Notes under the pieces: model-generated
The model's database searches: none
Told to the model about the DNA's origin: nothing
What the model saw: the letters and a program-made list of their open reading frames with translations, nothing else
Shown: positions 7,484-11,274 of the stretch, in pieces
Layout of the letters: each line of letters opens with the position of its first letter
Position numbering within the stretch: the stretch's first letter is position 1
Position numbers and translations under genes: made by a program
NCBI GenBank assembly: GCA_040383945.1
Contig: JBEICN010000034.1
Coordinates: forward strand, 1 to 11,274
Reading direction: 5' to 3'
DNA from: CAIVSN01 sp040383945
GTDB lineage: Bacteria > Patescibacteriota > Gracilibacteria > BD1-5 > UBA2023
Length of the DNA: 11,274 nucleotides

Positions 7484-7496
7484 AAGTGCGGGGCAG

Positions 7497-7524
7497 AGTA
7501 TATGGGAAATGTTATTCCATGCAA
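7497..7524 (-). promoter_or_regulatory. Putative promoter of the tRNA-Asp/tRNA-Ala unit
   Basis: TTGCAT, 16 bp, TATACT on the minus strand, with the -10 ending 13 bp before the first base of tRNA-Asp. Position, both boxes and spacing are good. The rest of the gap between the tRNA and the pilin gene (to 7684) shows nothing further that I can support, including no clear terminator for the pilin operon. Confidence 0.6.
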
Positions 7525-7684
7525 ATTCTTTTATGCACTTTTTCTCTTTGAGTGGAAAATCAGGCTCGTAAGCAAAAGATCATGCTCGGGTTTCTTTGCG
7601 CACTCTCAAGATAATGCCATATATGAATTCCTATTTCCACTTACTGCCATGAAACGACAAAAGTTTATAAAATTCAACAAAAGC

Positions 7685-8344
7685 CTAGTACGTTGTTTGT
7701 GACTTTTGTACCACTACGGCACTAGTAGTATTGTAATCAATCGATACGGTCGCAGGGTTCCAAGTGCCAACATTGATGGGCTTATTTGGAAGGACAAAAC
7801 CGCCATTTACACTTCCACTCATGGTAATTAGACCTCGAAGATAGTAGCCTTTTGTGAAATCTTCTCGATAGTTTCCGATAATGTAAATGTTATCGCCAAA
7901 GATATCAGGATCTGATATATTGTTGAGAAGTGTTTGGCCAAGATCTTTCTGCTCCAACCGACTCGCGATCTCGTACCTTTTACGATCTTGGGTAAGTCCA
8001 TACATGTAATAGCTTTTCTTTTTGGGATCAACGGGCATCTGGCTCAAATCGGTAAGTTGATCAGCGTAAATTTCACCAATTTTCCCCCCAGTTTGAGTAA
8101 CGCCACCACTCAAAAAAATAATGTCCTGAGCCGAAGCATTAGACGTAGGATACAAGAACCCGTTTTTTTTGTAGGAAATGTCGAGATTCACGGCAATAGA
8201 TTGTAAATCTATCATTCTCTTTGAGTCTCGGGAGCTCGCTATGTAATTTATCATGGAAAAGGAAGATATTCCTGCGAGTATGGCGATGATAGTAATGACA
8301 ATTACAAGTTCAATTATCGTAAATCCAGTTCTATTAGCTGTCAT
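7685..8344 (-). CDS. Type IV pilin-like protein (candidate major pilin)
   Basis: 219 residues, stop TAG. Classic type III signal peptide: MTANRTG then FTIIELVIVITIIAILAG with Glu at +5, cleavage expected after Gly7. The helix continues through SRDSKRMIDLQSIAVNLDIS, the conserved arrangement of type IV pilins and GspG-like pseudopilins, followed by a loop with MPVDPKKKSYYMYG, close to the TDPWGNPYQY-type stretch of GspG-like pilins. No obvious C-terminal cysteine pair. It is the last gene of the operon, 8 bp after the preceding pilin-like gene. Unlike its operon mates it contains no TGA among about 18 glycines, as in EF-Tu and the other ribosomal proteins, which hints at high expression and a major-subunit role; that is inference. 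Confidence 0.9.
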   Translation of the reverse strand: MTANRTGFTIIELVIVITIIAILAGISSFSMINYIASSRDSKRMIDLQSIAVNLDISYKKNGFLYPTSNASAQDIIFLSGGVTQTGGKIGEIYADQLTDLSQMPVDPKKKSYYMYGLTQDRKRYEIASRLEQKDLGQTLLNNISDPDIFGDNIYIIGNYREDFTKGYYLRGLITMSGSVNGGFVLPNKPINVGTWNPATVSIDYNTTSAVVVQKSQTTY

Positions 8345-8352
8345 AATGAAAA

Positions 8353-8898
8353 TTAAGGTTTAAGATTTTTGGTATAAAGAAAGTATCTTACCATAGAAAT
8401 ATCTCATCCCGTGGGCTTGTATGACATAAGTATACGCAGAAGATTGTTTTGTATAGATCATTTGAACGAAAGGATCTCTATATGCTCCGTCATGCTTTCG
8501 AATTCTCCGATAAAAAACATGGCACTTTCCGAAGCGTTCTTCTGATTCCACCCCAAAAATCCAGCATCATTGGATTCAGCGCCCAAAAGCGCACGAGTAT
8601 TTTTGTCTGTTACTCAAAGAATGACCACTCAACCAGAATAATTTAGCATGATACGGTCATAGTATTTGGAAGGCACCGTATCAATAATAATAGAACCGGA
8701 TTGTATCGGATACTGAATAAAAAAAGACTCCAAATCCGAGGTAATTTCTTTTATGGTTGAAATATAACGCTTGTCGTCCATCTTGCCAAAAAATGGAGAA
8801 AATTGTACAAACGGAATAAAAAATCCTGCCATCACTACCAGTATGCTCAGAGTGATCATTATTTCTACAAAGGAAAATCCTTTTCGGGATACATACAT
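8353..8898 (-). CDS. Type IV pilin-like protein (minor pilin)
   Basis: 181 residues with four TGA read as Gly (8629-8631, 8614-8616, 8458-8460, 8404-8406), stop TAA. Prepilin signal MYVSRKG then FSFVEIMITLSILVVMAGFF, Glu at +5. The helix is followed by DDKRYISTIKEITSDLESFF, typical of the pilin helix extension. The C-terminal half (residues 90-181) is visible only with the altered code; I recognise no named domain. Two of the recoded glycines flank VVIL, at residues 90 and 95. It is packed between two other pilin-like genes with gaps of 27 and 8 bp. GspH/FimT- or GspI-like placement is possible but cannot be decided by eye. Confidence 0.88.
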
Positions 8899-8925
8899 AA
8901 ATGGCAGGAAAGGAGAGTTACACCT

Positions 8926-9402
8926 CTAGTAGAGTATGCTTTTTTTAGAATTACACGAATTTCCACTTCTTAAACATCCGGGGGGCCAAATATGCACGGT
9001 GAGCGATGCATATGGAATGACTATGGATCCACTAAAGGGGAGTGTTCCCGTATTGATTATAGCATTTCTCTTGAAACTTCCTACATCATTTTCGGATATA
9101 GCCTCCCCTTTTTCATCCACAAACTGATTCCCAGATGGGCTCAAGGTATAGGAGCTGGTACTGCTATCGTAGGAAAGTGAGTATGTGCCAGAAGGAAGAG
9201 GTGAAGTAGTTTTATAATTTTTGAGATACTCTTCCATTTCTCGTATAAGATTATCACTGGTTACCCCGTACTCATCTTGCTGATTTTTCATATTTTGCTG
9301 CATGAGAAAAAATACATATCCCGAAGAAAATATCACAAACATGCTAATAGATATGAGCACTTCCATGAGTAAAAATCATTTTTTGTTTTTCATGAGCGAC
9401 AT
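8926..9402 (-). CDS. Type IV pilin-like protein (minor pilin) with TGA-coded cleavage-site glycine
   Basis: 158 residues, stop TAG. The N-terminus MSLMKNKK is followed by TGA (codon 9, 9376-9378) and then FLLMEVLISISMFVIF. Read as Gly, this gives the exact KKG/FxxxE prepilin peptidase site, with Glu at +5; read as stop, the gene would appear to begin at an internal Met and lose the site. It is thus a clear functional test of the code. The start could be ATG 9402 or ATG 9393; both keep a short basic leader. The rest has the pilin helix (QQDEYGVTSDNLIREMEEYL) and a Ser/Thr-rich domain, with two Cys near the end (CLRSGNSC). It lies between two pilin-like genes with gaps of 24 and 27 bp. Confidence 0.9.
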
Positions 9403-9426
9403 TTTTAAAAAAGCATGTACTAAGTG

Positions 9427-10161
9427 CTACTGTTTGGTGAAGAGCTTTGCATAAAAGCTAAATTGCCCCTGGTCTTTGGGTATCAGAAAGTTAGCGTAAT
9501 ATCGATAATTCCCTCCACCAAGATTTGTGGCTCAAACAACATTCCCCCCAACTCCTGAGCATGTATATTTTAGAATATCTCATGTGTCATTTTTGAGAAA
9601 GAGCGCAAGTCCATGAGCATTGGTCATATCAGTCAAACTAATAGTATTGAGTCAACTTATAAGCGGGAGGTCAGATCTTTTGAGCATTCTATAATTACCA
9701 TCCAGCGCATAGAGACTCAGGGTTCATGTGGAACTCGTGGTCAGCTGGACTGCTGTGAGACTGGAAAGACTTGGTAAAGAGGCATATGAATTATACGTTG
9801 GATTTAGGTATAAAATATTTTTCATCGTTCCTGCCTCGACTGACCCAAGCTTATACACAAAAGCTTCTTCGTCATCATCTGTTCCACTTCAACCACTTCC
9901 CGTCTTGTTATAATTATCATTGTCTGATCCAGTGGCAGAAAGCAATAAGCTATTGCTATTCGTTTGCTGCAGCAATGATGCAAAAATAGAAACTTCGCTC
10001 GCAAGAGCATCTTGTAGTTGTTTTTGCTCCTCGAGCAGAGCGTCATAACTCGTTTGGGTGTTTTCAAAAGAAAAAATTCCCGCCATGACAAAGGATCAGG
10101 CGGTGATAAAAAACATCACAAAGGGAAATATGAATCCGCGGGTTTCTTTTGGATGAAACAT
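9427..10161 (-). CDS. GspK/PilX-like minor pilin lacking Glu5
   Basis: 244 residues with six TGA read as Gly (10096, 9889, 9724, 9652, 9580, 9532, lowest coordinate of each), stop TAG. The leader MFHPKETRG is followed by FIFPFVMFFITAG and more hydrophobic sequence, a type III signal with Pro at +4 and Phe rather than Glu at +5. Absence of Glu5 is a mark of GspK-type tip pseudopilins, and it is the longest pilin-like protein of the operon, so a tip position is plausible. Helix continuation: SYDALLEEQKQLQDALASEV. A Ser/Asn/Asp-rich stretch (about 75-95) leads to a probably beta-rich C-terminal domain. It starts 9 bp after the lipoprotein gene. If Gly9 is not a processing site, it could be a plain single-pass membrane protein. 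Confidence 0.85.
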
Positions 10162-10170
10162 GGCGTGGTA

Positions 10171-10908
10171 TTATTTTGTAGGTGGATTCTGAGAAAGCTG
10201 AATAATTTTTATGCGATCGTTGAGTACTTGATTTTTTTCTTCTTTGACTTTTTGTAACTCCGACATTTTTGCCTGCCAATCTGACTGCATTTTACTATTT
10301 TTTACCTGAAATTCATCAGAAATAGCTGACTTTTGATCTTGAAGTTTCTTTAATTCAACCTCAATTTCCGCCATTCGTTTTGACTCTGGAGTATCCAATC
10401 TCATCATATTTATTTTTTGTTTTATAAGACCTTCGCGTTCTTTGAGGAGCGAACGTATACTCGCATCAACTTGGTTCATTTTTTCCTTATGTTCAGAGTT
10501 AAGCTTTGACTGCATTTCTGCTCATTCGGTGATCATGGCTTTTTGAGTATTTATATGTTCTTTGAAGAGCAATTCCTGATCTTTTCGGACTACAACAACC
10601 TTGTTCTGAAATTCCTTTAAAATTTCCTGTTTTTGATCAAGTAATGACTTGACGGCTGCTCATCCCCCTGGGATTTGCGAGCTATGAACAGCAGCAATAT
10701 TTGCATCAATATCTTGCAACTTTTTGGAAAGACCTTGTATTTCTGCTCTTTCCTGGGGTAACATAACTCATTGGGGTAAAGTTTCTGTAACTTGTGAACC
10801 CGTCGAAGTCAAATCAGTAAGACGAGATGGGGTATCGGTTCATTTGGTACAAGAGACGAGTCAGAATATGACATACATCCCGACAAACATATAAGCAATC
10901 TTTTTCAT
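10171..10908 (-). CDS. Lipoprotein with long coiled coil, function unknown
   Basis: 245 residues with five TGA read as Gly (10861, 10840, 10768, 10660, 10522, lowest coordinate of each), stop TAA. The signal peptide MKKIAYMFVGMYVIFG runs into the lipobox LVSC with Cys20, so export and lipid anchoring are expected; the Gly just before the lipobox is TGA. After a Thr/Ser-rich linker, residues about 50-235 are dominated by Glu, Lys, Gln and Leu with heptad-like spacing (for example MAEIEVELKKLQDQKSAISD), a long coiled coil. It directly precedes the GspK-like gene (9 bp), so it may tether or scaffold pilus parts at the cell surface; that is inference. No enzyme motif seen. Read with the standard code only the last 114 residues would be called and the signal peptide missed. 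Confidence 0.87.
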
Positions 10909-10953
10909 AGCGATATAGTATGGTTAAATATAAATATTTCCAGATTTCTCTAC

Positions 10954-11274
10954 CTATTGCTGCGTAGTAAAGCTCTGAGGAGTGCTATACGCTCCGCAGC
11001 CATGTACAGTACAAGCTCGTACTCTCCAGTAGTAGGTGGTATTAAAGCCGAGGCTAGTTAATGACATGCTATTGTAGTTCACTGCAGTAGTGGTTCAATT
11101 ATTATATGCATATCCTACCCCACCCCTAGCATCCGTATAGTCGGTTCCTCCAGTATTCGTACCAAAGGTAACATCATAACGAGTGGCACCAGTGAAAGTC
11201 GTCAAAGAAAGCTGAGGATTTAAGACAACTTCAGTAGCAGAGTTTGCGGGGGTGAGTGGGGTAACTGCAGGAGC
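10954..11274 (-). CDS. Fibronectin type III-like domain, C-terminal end of a surface protein (5' end outside window)
   Basis: 106 residues visible, open to the window edge, one TGA read as Gly (11095-11097), stop TAG. Starts with a Pro/Thr linker (APAVTPLTPANSATEVVLNP), then strands RYDVTFG and SLTSLGFNTTYYWRVRAC, then GAYSTPQSFTT. The L-x-x-TTYYWRVRA...S-x-x-x-SFTT pattern is the usual end of bacterial fibronectin-III domains, common in secreted and surface adhesins. Two nearby cysteines (ACTVHGCG) could form a disulfide. It ends 45 bp ahead of the lipoprotein gene on the same strand and probably belongs to the same operon. The remainder of the protein, likely longer with further repeats, cannot be judged from here. 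Confidence 0.82.

Noticed and set aside
7484..7684. Possible terminator or small gene between the pilin and tRNA-Asp
   Set aside because: No stable hairpin with T-run and no convincing short frame; only the tRNA promoter could be supported.
1..11274. CRISPR array, insertion sequence, integrase or attachment site
   Set aside because: No direct-repeat array, terminal inverted repeats or transposase/recombinase motifs were seen, and the tRNA genes are intact without a repeated 3' end nearby.

Overview
The window comes from a bacterium that reads UGA as glycine (genetic code 25). That code is known from the candidate phyla Absconditabacteria (SR1) and Gracilibacteria (BD1-5/GN02). Under the standard code most genes here look broken by TGA. 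Read with TGA = Gly, every reading frame opens, and the recoded codons land on glycines that are invariant in known families: the GyrA-box of gyrase, ribosomal protein S10, the GxxG loop of the KH protein KhpA, and a prepilin peptidase site. I count 39 in-frame TGA codons in ten genes. All 15 visible stop codons are TAA (9) or TAG (6). Tryptophan is still TGG, so UGA = Trp is excluded. I cannot separate the two phyla from this window.

Layout, left to right. (1) 1-2349, minus: gyrA, with its 3' end outside the window. (2) 2505-3896, plus: the only plus-strand gene, a large prepilin-like protein carrying 14 TGA codons. (3) 3943-4362, minus: a small two-helix membrane protein resembling the VirB2/TrbC-type proteins common in Patescibacteria. 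(4) 4427-7200, minus: a translation cluster, read in transcription order as two small basic proteins (70 and 29 aa), tuf, a strong hairpin, rpsJ, rpmB, tRNA-Leu(UAA), rpsP and khpA, ending in an intrinsic terminator that overlaps the khpA stop. (5) 7286-7483, minus: tRNA-Asp(GUC) then tRNA-Ala(UGC), behind a good promoter. (6) 7685-11274, minus: a tightly packed surface/pilus operon. In transcription order it holds the end of a fibronectin-III-like protein, a coiled-coil lipoprotein, a GspK/PilX-like minor pilin lacking Glu5, and three more type IV pilin-like proteins, with intergenic gaps of about 8-45 bp.

How the parts work together: the right-hand operon together with the 2505-3896 gene gives five proteins with type III (prepilin) signal peptides. 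This suggests a type IV pilus or pseudopilus with an elaborate tip and surface adhesin parts. Cultivated or enriched members of these phyla are host-attached or predatory, so a host-contact role is plausible, but that is inference. The left and middle parts are housekeeping.

General traits: no Shine-Dalgarno-like AGGAGG sequence precedes any start I examined. Three promoters share a TTGCA(T/A)-like -35 with about 15-16 bp to the -10. TGA use for Gly is strongly gene-dependent: none of about 39 Gly in EF-Tu, none of about 18 in the 219-aa pilin, and about a quarter of Gly codons in the 463-aa prepilin-like protein.
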